Source of the DNA: DASZIT01 sp052143315 | GTDB taxonomy: Bacteria; Actinomycetota; Acidimicrobiia; Acidimicrobiales; RAAP-2 | NCBI GenBank assembly: GCA_052143315.1 | Contig: JBKQTE010000011.1 | Span: forward strand, 1 to 46,318 | Direction: 5' to 3' | DNA length: 46,318 bases | In this document: positions 23,119-30,820 of the stretch, piece by piece | How the letters are laid out: the number at the start of each line of letters is the position of its first letter | Numbering within the stretch: the stretch's first letter is position 1 | Translations under genes and position numbers: made by a program | Notes under the pieces: generated by a model | What the model was told of the DNA's origin: nothing | The model's database searches: none | Seen by the model: only the letters and a program-made list of their open reading frames with translations

Positions 23119-24216
23119 GTGGTCAGTGACGCCGAGCTCGAGTCCCTCGGGCTCTACGAGCCGGACGGCCCGTTCGCCGCTGAGCGGCTCGAGCTCCTCC
23201 GGTACCTGATCGGCCTCGGGGCCTCGATCGACGACCTGGTGGCCAGCCGGGAGACGCTCCCGGGCCTGGCCATGGTGCTGGGGCTGCGTCTGGGCGACGC
23301 GCTGTCGGTCGGCCAGGTGGCGGAGCGGTCGGGCCTCCCCGAGGAGCAGGTGCTCCAGATCGTGCGGGCCACCGGGCTGCCGGAGCCCGGGGCGGGCGAC
23401 CCCGTCTTCACCGAGGGGTTCGTGGGGCTGTGCGGCGTGGTGGTGGCGGCCGGCGCCTTCTTCGGGGAGGAGGCCGCCCTCCAGCTGATGCGGGTGATGG
23501 GCTCGATGATGTCGCGGCTGGCCGACGCCCTGGTCTCGGCGTTCATCGCCAACGTGGCCGCCTCCACCCGGGAGAACGACCCGGTGGGCCTGAAGATGGC
23601 CAAGGCCAACGCCGAGGCCATCGAGCTCTTCCCGGCCATCGGTCCACTGCTCGACGCCCTGCTGCGCCAGCACCTGGTGGCCGCCCAGCGGGGCTCGGTG
23701 GCGGAGAACGAGGCGGGGGCGGAGACGAGGGAGCTGTGCGTGGGCTTCGTCGACCTGGTCGGGTCCACCCGGCTGTCGCGGGAGCTGTCGATGATCGAGC
23801 TCGGACAGGTGCTGGGCCGGTTCGAGACGGTCACCATGGAACGGGTGGCGGCCGACGGCGGAAGGCTGATCAAGTTCATCGGCGACGAGATCCTCTTCAC
23901 CGCGGTCGACGCCGCCACCGGGGCCACGATCGCCCTGGACCTGGTGGAGGCCCTGGCGTCGGAGCCGGGGATGCCGCCGGTGCGGGCCGGGGTGGCGGTC
24001 GGCCTGGTGATGATGCGCGACGGCGACGTCTTCGGCCCGGTGGTCAACCTGGCGGCGCGGGCGGCCAAGGCGGGCAAGCCCGGGGCCATCCTGGTGCCCC
24101 GGGAGGTGGCCGAGGCGGTCGACGTGCCCTCGGCGTCGATCGGGACCGCGGAGCTCCGGGGGTTCGGGCCGACGGAGCTGTTCAGCCTGCGACGGGGGAG
24201 CCGCGGGGAGGGCTAG
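23119..24216 (+). CDS. Class III adenylate cyclase with N-terminal helical regulatory domain
   Basis: A 365-residue cyclase. Residues 1-195 are helical ('LLRYLIGLGASIDDLV' onwards) and resemble the autoregulatory domain of mycobacterial cyclases such as Rv1264. Residues 200-360 are the catalytic domain with all key positions: metal Asp D212 ('FVDLVG') and D256 ('KFIGDE'), adenine-selecting K252 and D303 ('GDVFG'), and transition-state N310 and R314 ('VNLAAR'). It should therefore be active and ATP-specific, acting as a homodimer in the cytosol. The GTG at 23119 is used. It follows the TetR gene by 38 bp and may be co-transcribed. Its stop codon lies within the target duplication of an inserted IS element. 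Confidence 0.88.
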   Translation: MVSDAELESLGLYEPDGPFAAERLELLRYLIGLGASIDDLVASRETLPGLAMVLGLRLGDALSVGQVAERSGLPEEQVLQIVRATGLPEPGAGDPVFTEGFVGLCGVVVAAGAFFGEEAALQLMRVMGSMMSRLADALVSAFIANVAASTRENDPVGLKMAKANAEAIELFPAIGPLLDALLRQHLVAAQRGSVAENEAGAETRELCVGFVDLVGSTRLSRELSMIELGQVLGRFETVTMERVAADGGRLIKFIGDEILFTAVDAATGATIALDLVEALASEPGMPPVRAGVAVGLVMMRDGDVFGPVVNLAARAAKAGKPGAILVPREVAEAVDVPSASIGTAELRGFGPTELFSLRRGSRGEG

Positions 24217-24219
24217 CCA
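24210..24219. repeat. Left copy of 10-bp target-site duplication
   Basis: GGGCTAGCCA directly precedes the left terminal inverted repeat and recurs directly after the right one at 25667-25676. The stop codon (TAG, 24214-24216) of the cyclase gene is inside this copy. Confidence 0.88.
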
Positions 24220-24237
24220 CAATACCGTTCAGTTAAG
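24220..24237 (+). repeat. Left terminal inverted repeat of the IS element
   Basis: 18 bp, CAATACCGTTCAGTTAAG; pairs with 25649-25666 with two mismatches. Confidence 0.88.
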
Positions 24238-24260
24238 CAACATTGGTGTAGTTTGGTCAT

Positions 24261-25653
24261 GTGCCTCGCGGTGGTTGGAGGAAGCCTGATTCGGACCGGC
24301 GGCTGTCCGACCTGGTCTCGGTCGGGGTGCTGACCCGCACGTTCCCCCCGACGCTGGTTGACGAGGTGGTCGCAGGTTGCGGACGGACCGAGCTGCGGAA
24401 TCGAACCCTGCCGGCACGCGCCATGGCGTACTTCTCCATCGGGATGGCGCTGCACTCCGAAGGTTCCTACGAGGACGTGTTGGGACTCCTGACCGACGGC
24501 CTGGCGTGGACGTCGGGGGAAGAGCCGATCGCCCTGCCGTCGAAGTCGGCGATCTTCCAGGCCCGCTCACGGTTGGGATCCGAGCCGCTCCAAGAACTGT
24601 TCTCCCGGGTGGCGGTTCCCTTGACGGGAGCGGGGACGCCGGGAGCGTGGTTGGGAGGCCGCCGGCTGGTCGCCATCGACGGAACGTGTCTGGATGTGGT
24701 CGACACTCCTGAGAATTCGGCTTGCTTCGGACGGCCCGGCGTCAACAAGGGCGAGCAGGCCGCCTTCCCCCAGGCCCGGGTGGTGGCGGTGGCCGAGTGC
24801 GGGACCCATGCCATCTTCGATGCCGTCGTCGGGAAGTACACGACGGGGGAGAACACGATGGCGGGCGAGTTGATCGACCGGTTACAGCCCGGAATGTTGT
24901 TGCTGGCCGACCGGGGATTGTGCGGGTTTCCCCTGTGGTCACGGGCCGCCGCCACCGGTGCCGATCTCCTGTGGCGGGCCAACAGCGTCATGAAGCCACG
25001 CCCGCTCGAGACCTTGGCCGACGGCTCCTGGCTGGCCGAGCTCCGCCCATCGAGTGGTGCTGGACGGGACGCCCGGTCCCTGACCATCCGGGTCATCGAC
25101 TACCGGATCAATGACGGGCGTGACAACGATGAGCCCTATCGGCTCTTCACCACCATCCTCGACCCTGACGACGTCTCCGCATTGGACCTCGCCGCCGCCT
25201 ACACCCAGCGCTGGGAGATCGAGAGCGCGTTCGACGAGTTGAAGACACACCAGCGCGGCCCTCGTACCGTACTGCGATCGAAGTCGCCCGACCTCGTGCT
25301 CCAAGAGATCTGGGGTCATCTCTGTTGTCACTACGCCATCCGAACCCTGATGTGGGAAGCGGCCGACCAGGTGGGGGTCGACCCCGACAGGGTCAGCTTC
25401 GTCGCCGCTCTCCGCATCGCTCGCCGCTCGATCTCAGTGGCGCGCGATTTTTCCCCCTCAGGCTGACCACGGCTGGCGTTACGCCATCACGTTGCTCGCA
25501 CGGAGGCTCAATCCGGCCCGTCGCCATCGCAGCAACCCGAGGGTCGTCAAGCGCAAGTACGTCAAGTGGCACGTGAAGCGGGAGCGGCACAAGTCGTGGC
25601 CACAACCAACTGGCCCGCCGCGGGCCAGTATTCCAGGAGCCCCTAGTCCCTAA
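24261..25653 (+). pseudogene. IS4-family transposase, frameshifted near the C-terminus
   Basis: The main frame encodes 401 residues up to TGA at 25464. It contains the DDE residues in 'LVAIDGTCLDVVD', 'LLADRGLCGFPLW' and the C-terminal 'YTQRWEIESAFDELK' (Y-R-E-K motif). An N-terminal IS4-type domain covers about 15-110. After 'SVARDF' the frame meets TTTTT-CCCCC (25448-25457) and soon stops. Removing one base restores a coding-like frame beginning 'PPQADHGWRYAITLLARR' and running to TAA at 25651-25653 with a basic tail ('VVKRKYVKWHVKRERHK'). So there is a one-base gain in the homopolymer tract: a true mutation, a programmed +1 shift or a sequencing error. The catalytic triad is upstream of the shift. 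Start GTG 24261. Confidence 0.82.
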
Positions 25654-25666
25654 CTGAACGGCATTG
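25649..25666 (-). repeat. Right terminal inverted repeat of the IS element
   Basis: 18 bp, reading CAATGCCGTTCAGTTAGG on the minus strand, followed outside the element by the second copy of the target duplication (25667-25676). Confidence 0.88.
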
Positions 25667-25676
25667 GGGCTAGCCA
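25667..25676. repeat. Right copy of 10-bp target-site duplication
   Basis: GGGCTAGCCA, identical to 24210-24219. Confidence 0.88.
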
Positions 25677-25720
25677 GGATCCGAGAAGTGCTCAGGCGCC
25701 CAGCCTGGTGAGGTCGCAGG

Positions 25721-25750
25721 TCGGCTCAAGTGAATATCTTGAGATGCCGA
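25721..25750. terminator. Imperfect hairpin downstream of the pre-insertion cyclase gene
   Basis: TCGGCTCAAG pairs with CTTGA-(GAT)-GCCGA across a 7-nt loop, giving ten pairs with a three-base bulge. A smaller stem, CAGGC-GCCCA-GCCTG, lies at 25693-25707. Before the IS arrived these would have stood about 25-60 bases beyond the cyclase stop, a usual place for a terminator. There is no T-run, so a binding site is an alternative. Confidence 0.3.
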
Positions 25751-25948
25751 TATAGCTGGCGTAGCTCCATAGGTGCCATCCGTTCTCACTACCTGTGCCG
25801 GAAGCATCAATGGCGTTGCGACGGAAGTTGCCAAAGGAGCGACCTTGCTCGTTGCCTGGTCATCGCCAGTCTTACCGATGCCCATCTGCCGCCTTCGTCC
25901 TGACGCGTACCGTGTGCCGACCCCGACAAGCTCTCTGGGCCCGATTCG

Positions 25949-28270
25949 ATGATTCCGCGACGGCACGTCTGGTTGGTCGTGGCGGCTCTGGTCGTGGCCG
26001 TTGGCACCACCGGCTCCGTCCTGGGTGCCTGGGCGGTCGGTCGGAACGATGGACAGGGATCACGTCAGAGATCGACCACGGCGGCGGTAGAGATTGCCGC
26101 CACGTTGAAGTTGGCCATCCAACGCGAGCAAGATCTCACCGAAGACACCGGCGCGTTCGTGATCGGAAACCCGAACGCCTCGCAGGCCCAGTTCCAGCAC
26201 TGGGCGAGCTCGGATCAGGTACTGCAGCGACACCCGGAGGTGGGGGGATTGGGCGAGGTGGTGCTGGTTCCGGCAGCCCAGCTCAGTGCATTTGCCGCCC
26301 ACGCGGTAGCTGATCCGGCCGGTCCGCTCGGAGCAGGTGGCACCTTTCAGGTCATCCCGGCGGGAGCCCGCCCTTACTACTGCTTCGAATCGCTATCGAC
26401 TACGCGCAGTGGAGCACCGATCGACCCGGCCGGCTTCGACCTCTGTGCCACCGCGCTGGGTCCGGCACTCATGAGTGCTCGGGTCTCCGGTCAGGGCGCC
26501 TATGTGCCCTACGGGACGGGAACGTCCACCACCTTGATCGTGGGCACGCCGATCTACCAGGGTGGTGCGGTCCCCGCCTCGGTCCAGGCGCGCCAGAACG
26601 CCTTCATCGGCTGGGTGGGGATCGCCGTGGAGCCCAACGTCCTCCTGACCACCGCGTTGGTGGGTCATCCCAAGACGGCGGTGGCGTTCCGCTACCACAA
26701 CGGTCCGGCCGTGGCCACCTTTGGGGCAGGCGCTGCCCCCACCGGTGCACCATCCACCACGGTCAACCTTCACAACGGTTGGCAGGTGCAGGTGTTCGCC
26801 GCAGCCACCGGGAGCGGCATACTTGGCAACGCAAACGCTCTGACCCTGTTGCTGAGCGGCATCCTGCTCTCTCTCTTGTTGGGACTCTTGATCTATGTGC
26901 TGGGAACCAGCCGTTCTCGCGCTTTGCGCCTGGTGCAGGAGCGCACCGACCAGCTGCAACACCAGGCGCTCCACGACTCGCTGACCGGACTTCCCAACCG
27001 GGCCCTGATCCTCGATCGCATCGAGCAGATGCTGGCGCGAGGTCGACGACAGCACACTCCGGTGGCGGCCCTGTTCCTCGATCTCGACAACTTCAAGGAC
27101 ATCAACGACACCCTGGGGCACCGAGCAGGCGACGAGCTGCTGGCTGGGGTCGGAGCCAGGCTGGTCAGCGCACTTCGTGAGGGGGATACCGTCGGCCGTC
27201 TGGGAGGTGACGAGTTCGTGGTCCTGACCGAAGGTGCTTCGCTGGCCGCCGGAGCGGAGGTGGTAGCCGACCGTGTCCTCGACGTGTTGGCGACACCGTT
27301 CGAGATCGGCGGCAGCGACGTTCCCCTGGTGGTGACGGCCAGCATCGGAATTGCCGCCGGTGACAGGTCGACTGCCGAAGGGTTGCTCCAAGACGCCGAC
27401 ATCGCCCTCTACCAGGCGAAGGCGGCCGGAAAGCAGCGGGCCGTGAGTTTCTCGCCATCGATGCAAGCTGTTGTCGATGATCATCGAAATCTCGAAGTGG
27501 ACCTGCAGAGCGCTCTCGAGTCCGGGCAGTTCTTTCTGGTGTACCAGCCCACGATCGACCTCTCCACTGGAGCCTTTACCGGCGTTGAGGCGCTCTTGCG
27601 CTGGCGGCATCCGGAGCGGGGAGTCGTGCAACCTGATGATTTCATCCCTGCCCTCGAATCGAGCGGCCTGATCGTCCCTGTCGGCGCTTGGGTGCTTCAC
27701 GAGGCCTGTCGGCAAGGCGCCGTCTGGCACCGCCAGGGCTATCGATTCGCGGTGTCCGTCAACGTGGCGGCCAGGCAGGTCGATCAGGACCGGATCGTCG
27801 ACGACGTGAGGGACGCCCTGTCAATCAGTGGTCTTGATCCCGACCTGTTGATCTTGGAGCTCACCGAGACCACCTTGATGCACGACGTCGAGGGGATCGT
27901 GGCTCGGCTTCAGATGCTGAAGGCGGTTGGGGTGCGCATCGCCATCGACGACTTTGGCACCGGCTATTCGTCGCTGGCCTACCTTCGACAGTTCCCCATC
28001 GACGTCCTGAAGATCGATCGGTCCTTCGTGTCGGGTATTGCCGACACCACCGAATCGGCTGCCCTCGTGCACACCTTGGTCCAGCTGGGCAAAGTCCTCG
28101 GGCTCGAGACCATTGCCGAAGGTATTGAGACCGACGACCAACGGTTGCGTCTCAAGGCTGAAGACGTCGACACTGGTCAGGGATTCCTGTTCGCTCGGCC
28201 GCTCGAGGTGGAAGACGTGAATCGCTTCCTGGAGGGATCGGCGGGCAAACCCGAGGCTTCAGTGATCTGA
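25949..28270 (+). CDS. CHASE-GGDEF-EAL cyclic-di-GMP signalling protein
   Basis: A 773-residue membrane sensor. A transmembrane helix (about 7-29) leads to an extracytoplasmic CHASE-like domain (about 40-285), a second helix (about 293-318), a GGDEF domain (about 340-500) and an EAL domain (about 515-760). The GGDEF motif is intact (L418-G-G-D-E-F423), with an RxxD inhibitory site (R-E-G-D) five residues upstream. The EAL motif is E547-A-L-L, with 'LELTET', 'IDDFGTGYSSL' and 'DVLKIDRSFV' all conserved. Both diguanylate cyclase and phosphodiesterase activities are therefore possible, with the outer domain sensing an unknown ligand. The start is ATG 25949; the 282-bp upstream gap holds hairpins but no recognised c-di-GMP riboswitch. 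Confidence 0.9.
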   Translation: MIPRRHVWLVVAALVVAVGTTGSVLGAWAVGRNDGQGSRQRSTTAAVEIAATLKLAIQREQDLTEDTGAFVIGNPNASQAQFQHWASSDQVLQRHPEVGGLGEVVLVPAAQLSAFAAHAVADPAGPLGAGGTFQVIPAGARPYYCFESLSTTRSGAPIDPAGFDLCATALGPALMSARVSGQGAYVPYGTGTSTTLIVGTPIYQGGAVPASVQARQNAFIGWVGIAVEPNVLLTTALVGHPKTAVAFRYHNGPAVATFGAGAAPTGAPSTTVNLHNGWQVQVFAAATGSGILGNANALTLLLSGILLSLLLGLLIYVLGTSRSRALRLVQERTDQLQHQALHDSLTGLPNRALILDRIEQMLARGRRQHTPVAALFLDLDNFKDINDTLGHRAGDELLAGVGARLVSALREGDTVGRLGGDEFVVLTEGASLAAGAEVVADRVLDVLATPFEIGGSDVPLVVTASIGIAAGDRSTAEGLLQDADIALYQAKAAGKQRAVSFSPSMQAVVDDHRNLEVDLQSALESGQFFLVYQPTIDLSTGAFTGVEALLRWRHPERGVVQPDDFIPALESSGLIVPVGAWVLHEACRQGAVWHRQGYRFAVSVNVAARQVDQDRIVDDVRDALSISGLDPDLLILELTETTLMHDVEGIVARLQMLKAVGVRIAIDDFGTGYSSLAYLRQFPIDVLKIDRSFVSGIADTTESAALVHTLVQLGKVLGLETIAEGIETDDQRLRLKAEDVDTGQGFLFARPLEVEDVNRFLEGSAGKPEASVI

Positions 28271-28298
28271 GTCCGAATCACACCACACTGAGTCGTGG

Positions 28299-29120
28299 TC
28301 AGCCGTTGTCTCCGTGGCCCACGAAGTGCTCCATCGACACGTTCACTCCGAGCACGTCCATCACGCGGTCGAATGCCCTCGGCGGCAGGACGCGAAGCAG
28401 CGGTAGGAGATGGACGGCGGGTGGCAACACCAGGAGCCGGCGGTCCTGTTCGATGGCACCGGCGATCTTCCGAGCCACGTCCTGCTGTCGCAAGATGGGT
28501 AGCAGAAGCGGGAGGCGTGTGCGCACACCCTCGAACATGCCCGTGTCGATGTAGTACGGGCACACCACCGTGGTCATCACCCCGGGCGCTATCTTGCGCA
28601 GCTCGACACGAAGGGACTCATTGAAGCCGACCGCGGCGTGCTTGCTGGCCGAGTAGTCGGTCTGGCGGGCCACCCCCACCAGGCCGGCCGCCGATGCCAT
28701 GGTGACCACATGGCCGCGGTCGCGTGCCACCATCGCCGGCAGGAACGCTTTCGTGACCCAGAACAGTCCCAGGGTGTTCACCTCGAAGGTCCGACGGATC
28801 TGCTCGTCGGGGATCTCGAGCAGGGGAGCTCCGCTCACCACGCCGGCGTTGTTCACCACGATGTCGGGGTCGCCTACTTCGGAGCGAACCCGCTCTGCCG
28901 TGGCGTACACAGCTTCTCGGTCGCTGACGTCGCACGCGTAGCCCCGTCCCTGACCTCCGGCGAGGCCGTGCACCTCTTTCAGCACGGGACCGAGGCGCTC
29001 TTCGTCGAGGTCCCAGAGCACCGGGATGGCGCCGCGAGCCGACAGATCGGATGCCAGGAGGCGACCGATCCCAGCGGCGGCACCTGTGATCAGCGTGATG
29101 CGACCCCGCACGTCGGTCAA
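28299..29120 (-). CDS. Short-chain dehydrogenase/reductase (SDR), retinol-dehydrogenase-like
   Basis: 273 residues from TTG 29120, which has AAGGAG six bases upstream; the frame continues further 5' but without coding character. Classical SDR motifs: T12-G-A-A-A-G-I-G19, D37 at the end of beta-2 ('VLWDLDEE', favouring NAD(H)), N90-N-A-G93 and the catalytic S143, Y156, K160. 'GRITLITGAAAGIGR' and the hydrophobic C-terminus ('LLPLLRVLPPRAFDRVMDVLGV') resemble the SDR16C/RDH10-like branch that oxidises long-chain or steroid alcohols. It is convergent with the GGDEF-EAL gene and divergent from the KAS III-like gene, and it fits the lipid-type cluster to the right. Confidence 0.85.
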   Translation of the reverse strand: MTDVRGRITLITGAAAGIGRLLASDLSARGAIPVLWDLDEERLGPVLKEVHGLAGGQGRGYACDVSDREAVYATAERVRSEVGDPDIVVNNAGVVSGAPLLEIPDEQIRRTFEVNTLGLFWVTKAFLPAMVARDRGHVVTMASAAGLVGVARQTDYSASKHAAVGFNESLRVELRKIAPGVMTTVVCPYYIDTGMFEGVRTRLPLLLPILRQQDVARKIAGAIEQDRRLLVLPPAVHLLPLLRVLPPRAFDRVMDVLGVNVSMEHFVGHGDNG

Positions 29121-29404
29121 GACGGCTCCTTCCGGTTGTCCCGTTCTACCCAGGTTGCCAAGGTCCCAACCTCCGACGAGACGGTCCGCCTCGTCGGTCT
29201 CCGATCTGATCCTACTGACCGACGAGCGCAGTCCGGCCAGTGCGGCCGGGGTGAGGCGAGCTCCGGCCGACGTTCCCGACGCCGGTCCTGGCGGCACGGC
29301 TTTGGGACCTTTGACCCTGGTCGGACCGCTTGGAGGCTCCTACGGTGGGTTGTGAGGGGCTGGCTGGGGATGACGGTGGTCTCGATCGACTGTGGGGTGG
29401 CTTG

Positions 29405-30562
29405 ATGACTGGTGCTGCGCTTCCAAGGTTGGCGTCCGAGGTGTCGGTCTCTCTCGAGGGGGTCGGCTCCTATCTGCCGGACCACCGAGTCGACAACGAG
29501 GAGATCCTCGAGTACCTGCATCCGGTCCGCCCCGATGGCAGACCCCTCGAGGTCGAGTGGGTCGTGAGACACCTCGGTATCAACGAGCGGCGATTGGACT
29601 ACGAGTTCGGTGGGAAGCGCAAGCGGACGCGGGCCGAAGGGGGACTGTTCGACGGTGATCTGTCCCTGCGAGCCGGCCGGAGCGCCCTCGCCGACGCTGG
29701 CCTCGAGGCTGAGGACATCGACGTCCTGGTCCACGTGAGCACCACGCCTGACCTCATCGCCTGCCAGGACCATTTCCGGTTCCTGGTGACCGAGCTCGGG
29801 CTGCGCAAGGACGTCGATCTCGTGCACCACAACCTCGGGTGTGCCGGCCTGGCCGCGGGGTTTCGTACCACCGCCTGCTCGCTCGTGTCGATGGCACCGG
29901 CCACCGCCCTGGTGGTGGCCAGCAACTGCCCATCGGGCTACTTCGGTCCGGAGGTTCACGACTACTACTACCAGCACCAGAGTGGCCTGGGATGGTTGGC
30001 GCCGCTCATGTTCGCCGACGGCGCTGGTGCGGCTGTCTGGCGGTCGGCGACGCGAGACCAGAGCCAAGCTCCGGTCGGCCTGTTGTCGGTGCGCTATGAG
30101 ACCAGCCCTGACATCGGCCTCGTCACCTACCCTGGGGGCGGCTGCCTCCATCACACCTCAGCCAGCAACGTGGCCGATCACGTCTTCCTGATGGATGGCG
30201 TCAAGGTATCCGAGGTCTTCCCGCCCCTGATGGCACGGGACTTCGAGATGCTCCAGGAAGACTGGCCGACCACCGTCAAGCCGGTGACCGGAACCAATTT
30301 CGACGTCGGCACCGTGGCCCGGTGGTACCTGCACCAAGCCAACGCTGTCGTCGTCCGTCAGGCGATCGAGATGCTGGGCCTGCCACCGGACCGCGTCCCG
30401 ATCAGCGTCGATCACTACGGCAACACGTCGGCGGCCAGCACCCTGATCCTGCTGGACGAGGACCGCCGGGCCGGCCGCGTGCACCCGGGTGACCTCGTGG
30501 TGTTCTTGTGGGTCGGTGCCGGCAATGGCGCCATGAACGGCTACGCCACCGCCATACTCTGA
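29405..30562 (+). CDS. Beta-ketoacyl synthase III-like thiolase-fold enzyme
   Basis: 385 residues from ATG 29405. The FabH/KAS III triad is present: C146 ('HNLGCAGLAAG'), H310 ('WYLHQAN') and N340 ('DHYGNTSAAS'). 'GVGSYLPDHRVDNEEI' and the C-terminal 'HPGDLVVFLWVGAGNGAMNGYA' match KAS III-type proteins. At 385 residues it is longer than housekeeping FabH (about 320), with extra sequence near 50-80 and 175-260. A specialised CoA/ACP condensing or acyl-transferring enzyme is therefore more likely than fatty-acid initiation. The frame is open 75 bases upstream, but ATG 29405 begins a typical N-terminus. It faces the ferredoxin-P450 operon and probably belongs to the same metabolism. Confidence 0.82.
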   Translation: MTGAALPRLASEVSVSLEGVGSYLPDHRVDNEEILEYLHPVRPDGRPLEVEWVVRHLGINERRLDYEFGGKRKRTRAEGGLFDGDLSLRAGRSALADAGLEAEDIDVLVHVSTTPDLIACQDHFRFLVTELGLRKDVDLVHHNLGCAGLAAGFRTTACSLVSMAPATALVVASNCPSGYFGPEVHDYYYQHQSGLGWLAPLMFADGAGAAVWRSATRDQSQAPVGLLSVRYETSPDIGLVTYPGGGCLHHTSASNVADHVFLMDGVKVSEVFPPLMARDFEMLQEDWPTTVKPVTGTNFDVGTVARWYLHQANAVVVRQAIEMLGLPPDRVPISVDHYGNTSAASTLILLDEDRRAGRVHPGDLVVFLWVGAGNGAMNGYATAIL

Positions 30563-30625
30563 CCGGTGGCGAGGCGGCGACCTCGAGCTTGCTCGCCCGG
30601 GATGCCCACCTTTCACCCGACCGCG

Positions 30626-30820
30626 TTACTCGTCGATCGCTCGAATGGCGGGCTCGGGGCAGTTGGCGATCGCCAGCTGTGCCCTGGCCCGGAGGGCCTT
30701 CGGGACCTCGGTGATGGCCGCTGAAGCGAGTCCGAAGTCGTCAACCAGAAAGAGCGTAGGGGCAAGTCCGCAACACCGTGCATGGCCCTGGCACCTGTCC
30801 GGATCCACCTGGATCCTCAT
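30626..30820 (-). CDS. Ferredoxin, [3Fe-4S] type, P450 partner
   Basis: A 64-residue ferredoxin beginning 'MRIQVDPDRCQGHARCCGLAP'. C10-x2-H13 replaces the usual second cysteine of a 4Fe-4S site, followed by C16 and C17 and a C-terminal 'NCPEPAI'. That is the arrangement of single-cluster [3Fe-4S] ferredoxins that pass electrons to actinobacterial cytochromes P450. The ATG at 30820 overlaps the P450 stop as ATGA. No ferredoxin reductase lies nearby. An in-frame extension to 30922 lies wholly within the P450 gene and is not needed. Confidence 0.88.
   Translation of the reverse strand: MRIQVDPDRCQGHARCCGLAPTLFLVDDFGLASAAITEVPKALRARAQLAIANCPEPAIRAIDE

Larger units (their letters stand above)
24220..25666 (+). 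mobile_element. IS4-family insertion sequence, 1447 bp, with complete ends
   Basis: The element has 18-bp terminal inverted repeats, CAATACCGTTCAGTTAAG (24220-24237) and its inverted partner CAATGCCGTTCAGTTAGG (25649-25666, minus strand), matching at 16 of 18 positions. Perfect 10-bp direct repeats flank it. Length, ends, duplication size and a DDE transposase with a YREK-type motif fit the IS4 family. The intact duplication indicates recent insertion. The single gene inside is frameshifted, so the copy may no longer move by itself. Confidence 0.9.

Noticed and set aside
25667..25948. c-di-GMP (GEMM) riboswitch upstream of the GGDEF-EAL gene
   Set aside because: Hairpins are present, but the conserved GEMM core and tetraloop-receptor arrangement are not.
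26393..27730. 445-codon minus-strand frame
   Set aside because: Antisense to the GGDEF-EAL gene, which has all catalytic motifs.
29330..29404. 25-residue N-terminal extension of the KAS III-like protein
   Set aside because: Composition is unlike the family N-terminus; ATG 29405 starts a typical one.
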